A DNA stretch of 39,083 nucleotides from Patescibacteria group bacterium (GTDB lineage Bacteria > Patescibacteriota > Minisyncoccia > JAHIHE01 > JAGLIN01), in assembly GCA_029210775.1 (NCBI GenBank), contig JARGGI010000009.1:1-39083 (forward strand), read 5' to 3'. The translations under genes and the position numbers were made by a program. Numbering within the stretch: the stretch's first letter is position 1; every line of letters starts with the position of its first letter. The notes under the pieces were generated by a model. It was given only the letters and a program-made list of their open reading frames with translations, was not told where the DNA came from and did not search any database. Shown in pieces: positions 26,681 to 36,372 of the stretch.

Positions 26681-27952
26681 TTACTTCAATTCTTCCTCAA
26701 TCTCCATCAAACGATTATATTTTGCCAACCTTTCTCCCCTGGAAAGTGAACCGGCTTTTAGAAAATCTGCTCCCGAGGCAACGGCCAAATCCGCGATGAA
26801 GTCATCGCAAGTTTCACCACTTCTGTGAGAAACAATAATTTTCCATCCTGCTTTTTGTGCCATTTTAACACAATCCATTGTTTCAGAAAGTGTTCCAATC
26901 TGATTCAACTTGATAATAATTGCATTAGCACAATCACCATCAATTGCTTTTTTGAGTCTTTTAATATTTGTTACAGTCAAATCATCCGCAACAATCATAA
27001 TTTCTTTGTTTTTAGAAATTATCTTTTCCTTCATTTCTCTCCACTGATCCCATTGATCTTCATTCAAACCATCTTCTATTGAAATTAAGGAATATTTCTT
27101 AGTCCATTTAAGATATAATTCAATTAAACCATTATGATCTAATAACATATTTTCAAGTCTTAAAACATATTTATTGTCATTTGAAATATAGAAAGAATTT
27201 GCAGCCGCATCAATTGCAAGAAAAATATCTTGACCCATTATATATCCCGCTTTTTCAGTAGCCATTCCTATAAGCTCAAAAGTTTGTGTGTTACTTTCTA
27301 ATTTTGGAGAAAAACCACCTTCATCTCCAACCCCAACCGAATATCCTTTTGAAGTAAGAATCCCTTTTAAATTCTGAAAAATTTCACTTCCAGCCCTCAC
27401 TTTTTCTTTAACTTCTTTTATTCCTGCAGGAACAATCATAAATTCCTGAATTGAAAGACCACTATCGGCATGCTTTCCTCCGTTTAAAATGTTAAACATT
27501 GGAACAGGAAAATGAAATCTTGAATTTTCAAATTCAAATGTATTTGCAAGATATTTATAAAGAGGCTCTTTGGAAACTAAAGCACCGACCCTAGCGCAAG
27601 CAAGAGAAACTCCCAAAATTGCATTTGCTCCTAAATTTGATTTATTATCTGTTCCATCAAGATCAAGCATAATCTTGTCAATCTTCTTTTGATTTGTGAC
27701 AATCTCACCTTTCAAAGTTTTTTCAATTTTTGTATTTACATTTTCACATGCTCGTAAAACTCCTTTTTTATTATATCTCTTTATATCCCCATCTCGCATT
27801 TCCAAAGCTTCAAACTCTCCCGTTGAAGCACCTGATGCAACGGAAGCAATGGCTTTAATATTACTTTCCAAAACAACCTCGACTTCAACAGTTGGGTTGC
27901 CACGAGAATCAATAATTTCTCTTGCTTTTATTCTACTTATTTTATTTGTCAT
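26681..27952 (-). CDS. eno: Enolase
   Basis: AREIIDSRGNPTVEVEV; SGASTGEFEALEMRD; NGGKHADSGLSIQEFMIVP; SIEDGLNEDQW; IIIKLNQIGTLSET; SHRSGETCDDFIADLAV. Confidence 0.97.
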   Translation of the reverse strand: MTNKISRIKAREIIDSRGNPTVEVEVVLESNIKAIASVASGASTGEFEALEMRDGDIKRYNKKGVLRACENVNTKIEKTLKGEIVTNQKKIDKIMLDLDGTDNKSNLGANAILGVSLACARVGALVSKEPLYKYLANTFEFENSRFHFPVPMFNILNGGKHADSGLSIQEFMIVPAGIKEVKEKVRAGSEIFQNLKGILTSKGYSVGVGDEGGFSPKLESNTQTFELIGMATEKAGYIMGQDIFLAIDAAANSFYISNDNKYVLRLENMLLDHNGLIELYLKWTKKYSLISIEDGLNEDQWDQWREMKEKIISKNKEIMIVADDLTVTNIKRLKKAIDGDCANAIIIKLNQIGTLSETMDCVKMAQKAGWKIIVSHRSGETCDDFIADLAVASGADFLKAGSLSRGERLAKYNRLMEIEEELK

Positions 27953-28000
27953 AAAAATTTAACTTAAAAATAAATAATATTTAAAAATTATAATAATACC

Positions 28001-28531
28001 CTATAAAACTTCAAACTCATTTGAATAAAACATTTTAGAATATTTACACATTTCTTCTCCTGGTTTTTCACAATCATAATAAACCCGAACAGCAACTCTA
28101 AATATACCGTTTTCTTTTGTCTCTAATTTTATATTACAATTTGTCATCCTTCTTTCAGTTTTAAACCCAAGCTCATCATATTTTTTTTCATCATATTGAG
28201 TTAAAACTTTTTTCCATCTGCCTTCTATTCTTTTTTCGAATTTATTCAAATATTCACAAGGCTCGAAATAAATTGGTTTTTCCGATACATTTTCAATTAA
28301 AAGCTTGATTTCATCTCCTGCTATATAAAAAACCTTATCGGTCATTATTTTTACATCTTCTTCTATTATAACTTTTCTTATGATGTTATTATTTTGATTA
28401 AAAACAGTGATAACAAAAAAAGAAAAAAGTGGAATGATAATTATCATCAGTATTATTTCAAAATATAAGCCAGTGTCTTGAAAATAATTTTTATTTTTAT
28501 TTATTTTGTTTTTTTTTGTTTTTTTCTTCAT
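28001..28531 (-). CDS. Membrane-anchored protein with probable Ig-like domain
   Basis: Lys/Asn-rich N-terminus, one TM, then TDKVFYIAGDEIKLLIENVSEKPIYFEPCEYLNKFEKRIEGRWKKV beta-rich segment. Confidence 0.45.
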   Translation of the reverse strand: MKKKTKKNKINKNKNYFQDTGLYFEIILMIIIIPLFSFFVITVFNQNNNIIRKVIIEEDVKIMTDKVFYIAGDEIKLLIENVSEKPIYFEPCEYLNKFEKRIEGRWKKVLTQYDEKKYDELGFKTERRMTNCNIKLETKENGIFRVAVRVYYDCEKPGEEMCKYSKMFYSNEFEVL

Positions 28532-28558
28532 ATGTTTGTAATTATGTTTTTATAAAAA

Positions 28559-29758
28559 TTATTCAATGATTTTTACATTATAGACAAGAATCCCATCTTC
28601 TATTTTAAATTCCTTTGAATTTGAAATTATTTTTCTTCCATCTATTTCAACGCGTTTGTTATTAAATTCAACTAAATTTATTATTGAATTTTCATCGTCA
28701 TAATAGTTTGATATCAAAGCATATGAAATTCCATCATCTTGATTAATTTTAATATGATAGAAGCCTTTTTTTTCTTCAACTACAATTACACCTTTACTAA
28801 TAATATTGTCATCCTTGTAAGGATCGTCTCTATAGTCATACATAAAAACCATTTTATCCGCATTCCACGGACTTTCAGAAAATTTAATAATTGGAAATGT
28901 AAAACCGATACTAATTATTGACTTTGCGCCATATACTTTTGAAAATAAACTGTTTGAATCAGTATTCCCAACTAATAAAATATTATTTAAACTAAGTTCT
29001 TCTTCCGTAACCTCACTTACTATCCTCACTTTCATATTTTTATATTTCATTTTCAATTCTTCTATAGCACCCTTTTCAACGTCATTTTGATTGTCATTAG
29101 TAACAATCAAAGAATTTTCTTCATCATTCATTATCATTTCGAGATTTTCTTGAAAATATTTTTTTACATTTTCAACAGTTAATATTTCTATATTACTCAC
29201 TTTTTCAACACTCTTTTCTGATTTGATTTTATAAATACATGTTATGCTATTTATTAATTCGCAATCTTCATTCTCTGGATTTTCCAATTTTGCTGTAAGT
29301 TCAAAATAATTTCCGTCTGATTTATAGCCATAATAAAATTCTGGGTCTTTGGGATCTTTTAAATTTTCTTTATCAACATATTCTATTATTTTATTATGCA
29401 CAAAAGAATTTTCATCATTCAATTTTACAAACTCATTTGAAATTGGATATGTATTTTTTTCACTTTGATATGTTTCAAGTGCATTTTTAATTTCGTCTAA
29501 ACTTTCTTTTCTTTTTTCGTCTGCAATGATCTGAGAATATTCCTCTTGCTTTTCTGACATTGATTCACTATCTTCTGTTTTTTGTTCTTCATTAAAATTT
29601 TCGTTTTCTTGAAAAATAGTTTTATTTTTAAATATCACAAATCCAACTGCAACCAAAAAAATAATAATCAAGACAAAAAAACCAATTATTAATTTTCTTT
29701 TCTTTTTTTGAAAATTATCATAGATAATTTTTTCACTTTTAGTGTTCGGATTATCCAT
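28559..29758 (-). CDS. Membrane-anchored protein with pilin-like domain plus unknown C-terminal domain
   Basis: One N-terminal TM; KRKESLDEIKNALETYQSEKNTYPI...DPKDPEFYYGYKSDGNYFELTAKLEN resembles globular parts of type II/IV pseudopilins; no prepilin peptidase motif. Confidence 0.45.
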   Translation of the reverse strand: MDNPNTKSEKIIYDNFQKKKRKLIIGFFVLIIIFLVAVGFVIFKNKTIFQENENFNEEQKTEDSESMSEKQEEYSQIIADEKRKESLDEIKNALETYQSEKNTYPISNEFVKLNDENSFVHNKIIEYVDKENLKDPKDPEFYYGYKSDGNYFELTAKLENPENEDCELINSITCIYKIKSEKSVEKVSNIEILTVENVKKYFQENLEMIMNDEENSLIVTNDNQNDVEKGAIEELKMKYKNMKVRIVSEVTEEELSLNNILLVGNTDSNSLFSKVYGAKSIISIGFTFPIIKFSESPWNADKMVFMYDYRDDPYKDDNIISKGVIVVEEKKGFYHIKINQDDGISYALISNYYDDENSIINLVEFNNKRVEIDGRKIISNSKEFKIEDGILVYNVKIIE

Positions 29759-29786
29759 AATCTTTTAAAATTTGATAATTTATATT

Positions 29787-30344
29787 TTAATTATTGACTT
29801 TATAGATACAAATGCTATCTGTCATTTCACAATCTTTGTCACTGATATTTTCAAGCCTTGCGGAAAGCTCAAAACCACTTCCATCTAAGGATTTATAAGT
29901 ATAATAAAAATCTGGATCTTTGGGATCTTTCATATTTTCTATGCTCGTGTATTTTATAAACTCCTTAACCACAGAGGAATTTTCATCGTTCAGCTTTATA
30001 GCATCTATACTAACTGGATATTTACCATTATTATCGCTTGCATATAATTGTAGAGCAAGTTTAATATCTACTAAATTTGATTTTCTTTTTGAATCATTTG
30101 CCTCGACAATATTACCCAAAACAAAATCAGCGATTTCGGTATGCTCTTCTTTTTTGCTATTTTCATCTTTGCTAATATTTTCATCTTCAGTTATTTCTGT
30201 TTTGGGCTTGATTTTATCATTCACAACAGACATAATTTCATCTCTAAGTAGATAAATCGTGATAATAGATATTATAAATAGAAATAATATTACTATTTTC
30301 TTGGGTTTTTTGCTTCTTTTTTTGATTATTTGTTCATCTTCCAT
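29787..30344 (-). CDS. Membrane-anchored protein with pilin-like domain, paralogue of 28559..29758
   Basis: KRKSNLVDIKLALQLYASDNNGKYPVSIDAIKLNDENSS...MKDPKDPDFYYTYKSLDGSGFELSARLENISDKDCE. Confidence 0.5.
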   Translation of the reverse strand: MEDEQIIKKRSKKPKKIVILFLFIISIITIYLLRDEIMSVVNDKIKPKTEITEDENISKDENSKKEEHTEIADFVLGNIVEANDSKRKSNLVDIKLALQLYASDNNGKYPVSIDAIKLNDENSSVVKEFIKYTSIENMKDPKDPDFYYTYKSLDGSGFELSARLENISDKDCEMTDSICIYKVNN

Positions 30345-30398
30345 ATTTTTATTATAACATAAATTATTAAATAATTGCAGTTTTTTAAGATAATTTTT

Positions 30399-31610
30399 CT
30401 ATTCTAAAGCCTTTAATCCTGGCAATTTTTTACCAGAAAAAAATTCAAGCATAGCTCCGCCCCCAGTGCAAACATAATCAATCTTATCTATATGCCCAAA
30501 TTTTTCTAAAGCCGCTATAGTATCACCACCTCCAATAATCTTATATCCTTTTGAACTTATTACAGCTTCTGCAACCATTTTTGTTCCATCAGCAAAATCA
30601 TCGTTTTCAAATTTTCCCATCGGACCATTCCATATTATCATTTTAGACTCTTTTATTATATTTGAATATAATTCTCTACTCTCGGGTCCAATGTCTAATA
30701 TTCTGTCATCACCAATATTACCAACAGCTAATAAATCAACTTCACTTTTTTTTGAATTACACACCACTGCGTCAATTGGTATGTGCAATCTGTTATCTAC
30801 TAAATCAATTTTCTTCGCTTCTTCAAAGTCTATTCCACCTAATAAAGATTTTCCAACATCAATGCCTTTTGCCTTAAGTATTACATTTGCAACAACTCCA
30901 CCAACGATTATATGGTCAAATTTATCCAATAAATTTTCAATTACAGGTAACTTGGTTTCAACCTTTGCTCCGCCTATGATAATTGTCGCAGGTCTCGTTG
31001 GATTATTTATCGCATCAGAAAGTATTTTCACTTCTTTATCTAAAAGATTTCCTGCATAAGATGGTAAAAACTTTGTAATTGCACAAACAGACATATGAGC
31101 CCTATGAGAAACAGAAAAAGCATCATTAACATAAATGTCGGCAAAACTTGCTATTTCTTTTGCAAAATTTTCATCGTTTTCTTCTTCTTCTCTGTAAAAC
31201 CGCAAATTTTCCAATACAATAATTTCACTTGCTTTCATTTTTTCTATTTCTTGTTTTACTTTATCTCCAACACAATCATCAATAAATTTTATTCTGCAAT
31301 TTAAAAGTTCTTCCAACCTTTTTGTCGCTGGCTTTAAACTGTATTTATTATTGTCACTATCGTCATTCCCACAAAAACTGTCATCCATTTTTTCACCAAA
31401 TATCTGTTTTTTCTCTGGACGACCCAAGTGAGAAATCAAAATAACTTTCGCTTTCTTTTCCAATAGATATTCAATCGTTGGTAATGAAGCCTTAATTCTC
31501 CAATCCTCTTTTTCGTCAACAACGCCATCATCCCCAATCGGCACATTAAAATCAACACGAACAAGAACCTTTTTTCCTTTTAAATTTTTTATATTTTTAA
31601 TTGATTTCAT
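30399..31610 (-). CDS. pgk: Phosphoglycerate kinase
   Basis: GKKVLVRVDFNVP; ISHLGRP; VLENLRFYREEEEND; VNDAFSVSHRAHMS; IIGGAKVETKL; WNGPMGKFE; IGGGDTIAAL. Confidence 0.96.
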   Translation of the reverse strand: MKSIKNIKNLKGKKVLVRVDFNVPIGDDGVVDEKEDWRIKASLPTIEYLLEKKAKVILISHLGRPEKKQIFGEKMDDSFCGNDDSDNNKYSLKPATKRLEELLNCRIKFIDDCVGDKVKQEIEKMKASEIIVLENLRFYREEEENDENFAKEIASFADIYVNDAFSVSHRAHMSVCAITKFLPSYAGNLLDKEVKILSDAINNPTRPATIIIGGAKVETKLPVIENLLDKFDHIIVGGVVANVILKAKGIDVGKSLLGGIDFEEAKKIDLVDNRLHIPIDAVVCNSKKSEVDLLAVGNIGDDRILDIGPESRELYSNIIKESKMIIWNGPMGKFENDDFADGTKMVAEAVISSKGYKIIGGGDTIAALEKFGHIDKIDYVCTGGGAMLEFFSGKKLPGLKALE

Positions 31611-31658
31611 ATTTTTATCTATGTTAATCTGTATCTTTAATCTATGTTCTTTTATGAG

Positions 31659-32090
31659 TTATTTAACAATCACCTCAAACTCAACTTCTCTGCCTTGTTC
31701 ATCTTTCATTTCTCCCCATACTAAAACTATTTCCACTTTTGGATATTTTTCCAAAATTATTTCTCTCGCTTTTTTCATATCTTCAATTTGTTTTTCTTTT
31801 TCTTTTTTTAGAAAATTAAAATCATAACTTTGCGCATAAGCTCCACAGTCGCTGTGATGAAAAATAATAATTCTTTCCGCTTGATGTAAATCCACCGAAA
31901 CGGCAATATTTTTTAAGAAACTATTCTTAATTTCCTCACTGCCATCAGCCAAATTTTTACTTGCTCCAGCGACAGAAACCACATCAAACCCGCCCTTAAA
32001 TAAATCAGATTCTTTTGTCCATCTATCAACTTCATTATTTAATCTAAAATCCATGCAACGAATTAAAAGATTTTTGCAATTGTGTAACAT
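31659..32090 (-). CDS. Carbonic anhydrase-like protein (beta-CA-related fold)
   Basis: CMDFRLNNEVD (CxDxR) and IIFHHSDCGAY (HxxC) motifs; short, 143 aa. Confidence 0.65.
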   Translation of the reverse strand: MLHNCKNLLIRCMDFRLNNEVDRWTKESDLFKGGFDVVSVAGASKNLADGSEEIKNSFLKNIAVSVDLHQAERIIIFHHSDCGAYAQSYDFNFLKKEKEKQIEDMKKAREIILEKYPKVEIVLVWGEMKDEQGREVEFEVIVK

Positions 32091-32138
32091 AGTTAGTGAG
32101 TTAAAAATTAAAAGTTTGTAAGATTAAAAAATATAAGT

Positions 32139-32245
32139 TTGTCATTGCGAGCATCAGCGAAGCAATCTCAGGGTTATTTATGCTAATAAAACAATAAAGC
32201 AGGATAATGGATTACTTTGTCACTAATATTTCCTCACAATGACAA
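32139..32245. repeat. MITE/REP-like element, same architecture as 1549..1644
   Basis: Left TTGTCATTGCGAGCATCAGCGAAGCAATCTC; right (reverse complement) TTGTCATTGTGAGGAAATATTAGTGACAAAGTAATCC. Confidence 0.6.
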
Positions 32246-32294
32246 TTTTTATGAATAGTAAGTAGCTGTGAAAGTTTGTAAAATTGAAAGATTC

Positions 32295-32495
32295 TGTCAT
32301 CCTGAACTTGTTTCAGGATCTATTTTCTTTTACATCTAATTAAATCCATAAATCATTGAATTTTTGAATAAGTTGAAAACATAATAACTATCAAACAAAA
32401 GATAATCATGTTTGCATTGTAAACGAAATTATATTGTAAATAGTATAAATCAAAATTTAAACCGACGAAGATCCTGAATCAAGTTCAGAATGACA
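32295..32495. repeat. Inverted pair of 26-bp palindromic REP-like units
   Basis: TGTCATCCTGAACTTGTTTCAGGATC (32295-32320) and GATCCTGAATCAAGTTCAGAATGACA (32470-32495): reverse complements with 2 mismatches. Confidence 0.75.
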
Positions 32496-32510
32496 ACCAG
32501 ATTTACAATT

Positions 32511-34418
32511 CTATCCCGCTCCTCCGCCGCCGCCACCTGCTCCACCACCTGCTCCACCACCGCCACCAGAAGCGCCACTGGCACCAGAACTGGAAATTGC
32601 GCTGCAAAATGAAGATGCCATATTTGTGACTCCGATATGTCCCGCCACAACCGCATTTCCATCATACCAAGACGGCTGAGGAATATTCATCGCTTCAAAC
32701 GCCTTCGCCCATTTTTTCTCTACTCCAAAAATCATAGCGTAAGGCAAGTATTTTTCAAAATATTCTGGTTTTAAATTTTGCATTCTATATTTATCCGCTG
32801 TTTCCAAATACATTTTAAACCCTAACCAATCTTCTTTTAATTTTATTCCTTTGTTAGACAATCGGGCTTCGTATTTGATGAAAGCGTAGAGAAATCCAAT
32901 ACTTACAATTCCTGTTGTTATTAAAAAAAGTAATTGACTTATTTCAAAATTTAATCCTATAACCATGTAAATAATATAAAATGGAAAGAAAAATATTTTC
33001 CAAAGTTTTGTTTTCTTTTTTTCTATTGTTAATCCAGTTTCAAAAGCTTTCGTGTCTAATTCAGCTTCTTTATATATTTTATCTTTAATTTTTAATATTT
33101 TTTCATATAACACTCTTGTATTTACTCTATCTTTCTTTAATTCTTCCGTAGAAAAATATTCTTTATTATCAAAAATCGCATCTATATATTTTCTTTCATA
33201 ATCTTTAAGATTGGAAGCACTTTCATATAGTTTGGCTTTTTTAATAATATAATTAGAATATCTCTTTTCGGTTCTTTTAAGTAATATTAATAAAGTAAAA
33301 AACATTAATAATACAGGTAAAATTAAAGAAAGAAAAAAGAAGGTTTCTTTATATAAAGATAGAAACAATAAAAGTAAAAATAAAATTATAGCAAAAGGAA
33401 ATATTAATAAAAGAAATATAAATGTCTTTATTAAATGACGCTCTCTGACTTTAGAGTTTAATTCAGGAATTTCCTCAATCCTCACATACCCCCTTACCGC
33501 CAGATCAACAATCGTCGCCACGAGGCCTTTGTTTGTTAATTTTTCTTTGATGATAACTTCTGTTATCGCTGGACGCAAATTTTGTGGCGGCTCATATTGC
33601 GGAACAATTGCGCGCTTTCCCTCTCTTGATTTTTCTGTTTTATGCCAATAAACATAACCGATAATTATACAGGAAAGAAAAATTATAATAGATAAAATAT
33701 AGCCGTAATACATCATCAGAAAATCTTTCCAATACGCACTTTGACTAATGATCTCCTTTGGAAAGCCAGCGGCAATAGTGAAATTAGTATTTGGTTTTAA
33801 ATTTTTTCCACTAAAAACCGCCTGCGTGTTCTTATTTTCAAAATAATAATTTTTAGACAATGTTTGCTCTGAATAAAGATGAATTAAATCACTTCTAAAT
33901 TTTTCGTTATTAGGCAGGCTTATGATCACTTTTACATTTTTAATTGGTATATCCCGATTTGATGGAATCGCATTCCAATAAATTTCATCATAATTTTTTA
34001 AAAAACTTATCCCGCCATGAACTTTATATTTTACCGTCCAGCTTTTTTCTTCCTCAAAAAAATCACGACGTGTAAAATTCCACTGAATATGCTTTGCGCC
34101 ATTTTTTGAATTTATATCCAATTCTCTTTTAGGAATTTTATTATTATTCCCGTCAAAAACCTCAATGTCCGTAATAGTATCTATTTTATTTAAAGAAACA
34201 TCACGATTTACAAAACCAAAATTACCGTCAAAAAAATAAGTCTGCTTTTCTGTGACATTAAAAGTTGAGTCTTGATTTATTTTTATATCAACTTCAAAAT
34301 CTTTGTAATAATATTCTTTGGCGAAGGAAGTTTTGATATTAAGACAAAAAATAAAAACTATACTTACTACAAATAATAATTTATATATTTTCATATTTTT
34401 ATTTATAAAATATTTCAT
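32511..34418 (-). CDS. DUF2207 domain membrane protein with Gly-rich C-terminus
   Basis: Signal/TM, YYYKDFEVDIKINQDSTFNVTEKQTYFFDG, PPQNLRPAITEVIIKEKLTNKGLVATIVDLAVRGYVRIEE, tail GASGASGGGGGAGGGAGGGGGGAG. Confidence 0.88.
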   Translation of the reverse strand: MKYFINKNMKIYKLLFVVSIVFIFCLNIKTSFAKEYYYKDFEVDIKINQDSTFNVTEKQTYFFDGNFGFVNRDVSLNKIDTITDIEVFDGNNNKIPKRELDINSKNGAKHIQWNFTRRDFFEEEKSWTVKYKVHGGISFLKNYDEIYWNAIPSNRDIPIKNVKVIISLPNNEKFRSDLIHLYSEQTLSKNYYFENKNTQAVFSGKNLKPNTNFTIAAGFPKEIISQSAYWKDFLMMYYGYILSIIIFLSCIIIGYVYWHKTEKSREGKRAIVPQYEPPQNLRPAITEVIIKEKLTNKGLVATIVDLAVRGYVRIEEIPELNSKVRERHLIKTFIFLLLIFPFAIILFLLLLFLSLYKETFFFLSLILPVLLMFFTLLILLKRTEKRYSNYIIKKAKLYESASNLKDYERKYIDAIFDNKEYFSTEELKKDRVNTRVLYEKILKIKDKIYKEAELDTKAFETGLTIEKKKTKLWKIFFFPFYIIYMVIGLNFEISQLLFLITTGIVSIGFLYAFIKYEARLSNKGIKLKEDWLGFKMYLETADKYRMQNLKPEYFEKYLPYAMIFGVEKKWAKAFEAMNIPQPSWYDGNAVVAGHIGVTNMASSFCSAISSSGASGASGGGGGAGGGAGGGGGGAG

Positions 34419-34436
34419 AAATTATACATACCAAAT

Positions 34437-35441
34437 TTATAACTCCTTCCCCACAAACTCTGCCATTTCAACCAATCTATTAGTGTAGCCAAATTCATTG
34501 TCATACCAAGCAGAAACTTTGACTAAATTTTCATTGACTTTTGTTAGTGGCAAATCAACAACAGCTGAAAGCGGATTGCCTTTATAGTCAATAGACACAA
34601 GCGGTTCTTCTGATGCGCCTAAAATATTTTTTAATCCTTCTTTGCTTGCTTTAATAAATAAATTATTCACTTCTTCAACGGAACTTTCTTTTTTAATAAT
34701 GACTGTAAAATCAACGATTGAAACGGTTGATGTTGGAACGCGCATTGCCATTCCATCAAGTTTGCCCTTCAATTCTGGAATTGCTTCTGTGACGGCAACT
34801 GCTGCACCAGTTGTGGTTGGAATAATACTAATGGCTGCTGCTCGCGCGCGACGCAAATCCTTATGAGGCAAATCCAAAATCCTCTGATCGTTTGTATAAC
34901 TATGCACCGTAGTCATAAAACCTTTTTCAATTCTCAAATTATCATTCAAAACTTTTACCACTGGTGCTAAACAATTTGTTGTGCAAGATCCATTGGAAAC
35001 GATATGATCTTCGCTTGAGTCATAGTCATATTCATTAACTCCTAAAATCAAAGTCTTGATGTCTCCACCTTTGCAAGGAGCGCTGATGACAACTTTTTTC
35101 GCCCCGGCTTTTAAATGTTTTTCTGATCCTTCTGCGGTAGTGAAAAATCCTGTACATTCCAAAACAACATCAACCTCCAACTCTTTCCACGGCAAAAGTT
35201 CCGGATTTTTTTGAGCGAATACTTTAATCTTTTTTCCATCAACAATAATATGTTCCTCGTCAAATAAAACTTCTTTTTCATACTTTCCATAATTGGAATC
35301 ATATTGCAGTAAATGTGCCAAAGTTTTCGTGTCAGTTAAATCGTTCACTGCCACGACTTCAAGATTTGGATGTTTGTCTAAAATCACTTTTAGAGCTGGT
35401 CTTCCAATTCGACCAAAACCATTGATTGCAATTTTTATCAT
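34437..35441 (-). CDS. gap: Glyceraldehyde-3-phosphate dehydrogenase
   Basis: IAINGFGRIGRPALK; NGSCTTNCLAP active-site Cys; TTVHSYTNDQ; AWYDNEFGYTNRLVEM. Confidence 0.97.
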   Translation of the reverse strand: MIKIAINGFGRIGRPALKVILDKHPNLEVVAVNDLTDTKTLAHLLQYDSNYGKYEKEVLFDEEHIIVDGKKIKVFAQKNPELLPWKELEVDVVLECTGFFTTAEGSEKHLKAGAKKVVISAPCKGGDIKTLILGVNEYDYDSSEDHIVSNGSCTTNCLAPVVKVLNDNLRIEKGFMTTVHSYTNDQRILDLPHKDLRRARAAAISIIPTTTGAAVAVTEAIPELKGKLDGMAMRVPTSTVSIVDFTVIIKKESSVEEVNNLFIKASKEGLKNILGASEEPLVSIDYKGNPLSAVVDLPLTKVNENLVKVSAWYDNEFGYTNRLVEMAEFVGKEL

Positions 35442-35494
35442 AGTTTTTTTGTTAAATTAAAATTTAAATAATTTATAAATATTTAATATCTTTT

Positions 35495-36190
35495 TTAATT
35501 AAGCATGCAATGATTTTTATTACAATAATATGTTTTTACAATTTCTATTTTATCTTCGCATGGATAACGCTTTTCTTTTCTAAAAAAACTAGCTTCTATA
35601 AAGTAGTTGTCATCACTATTAATCGCAATCACTTCAAAACCATTTCTTTTAAAATCAACCACTTCATCTTCACTTAAAGTTCCATTATCAACCATATCTT
35701 GAAATGAGTCTGGATAAACTTTTTCACTATAATAATAGGGATAATAACCGCTATTTTCATAAGATAATTCCACATAACTATTAAGTTCCATCAATTTTAT
35801 TTTCTTTAATTCAATTTCGCTTTTACTGCAAATTGACCGATTTAAAAAGTAACCATAAACCGAAAACAGAAAAATAAAAAAGCCTAACAAGAACATTACC
35901 ACAATTAGCACGTTATCAGTATTTATAGAACAAATAAGTTTTTCTTGTTTATTTAGATTTGATAAAGCACAAGATATACTGCGAATAGAAAAGTAAAAAG
36001 ATATTAATAATAAAACAGACAAAATTCCATAATATACAACATCTATATTTACAACTCCGCAAAAACTAGTTTCTTTTGGAATAAAATCTTTATTATCACA
36101 TTTCGTAATAAAAACTTTTACAGTCAATAAAATGGAAGCCAATAAAAAAACAAAAGACCATATTTTTCCTGATATAGTTATCTTTTTCAT
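35495..36190 (-). CDS. Hypothetical multi-TM protein with exported C-terminal domain
   Basis: Hydrophobic segments, then LKKIKLMELNSYVELSYENSGYYPYYYSEKVYPDSFQDMVDNGTLSEDE, pilin-like in layout. Confidence 0.45.
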   Translation of the reverse strand: MKKITISGKIWSFVFLLASILLTVKVFITKCDNKDFIPKETSFCGVVNIDVVYYGILSVLLLISFYFSIRSISCALSNLNKQEKLICSINTDNVLIVVMFLLGFFIFLFSVYGYFLNRSICSKSEIELKKIKLMELNSYVELSYENSGYYPYYYSEKVYPDSFQDMVDNGTLSEDEVVDFKRNGFEVIAINSDDNYFIEASFFRKEKRYPCEDKIEIVKTYYCNKNHCMLN

Positions 36191-36316
36191 ATTCTTAAAT
36201 AACCTATTTCTATGTTTTTATTTTATAAAAATAATTGAAATATACTCAATTATCCAATTATACTTATATTTTAACACTTTTATAATAACTAATCAATTTT
36301 ACTAAAACAAAATTTA

Positions 36317-36325
36317 TGCTATAAT
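36317..36325 (+). promoter_or_regulatory. Extended -10 promoter element upstream of the hydrogenase operon
   Basis: TGCTATAAT, ~48 bp upstream of the ATG at 36373; -35 weak. Confidence 0.45.
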
Positions 36326-36372
36326 TAATTCATAATTAATAACAATGTGGATAATATTTTCCAAATAAAGCC

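Noticed and set aside
32515-32580. GC-rich short tandem repeat (CCACCACCTGCTCC..)
   Set aside because: Explained as codons for the Gly/Ala-rich C-terminal tail typical of DUF2207 proteins.
32450-32665. 71-aa minus ORF (..VILNLIQDLRRFKF)
   Set aside because: Shadow frame of the DUF2207 Gly-rich tail running into the REP unit; NLIQDL is a translated repeat.
35495-36190. Possible VKOR-like protein (Cys near TM, SFCGVVNIDVVYYGI)
   Set aside because: No CxxC active-site motif near the last TM; similarity too weak to call.
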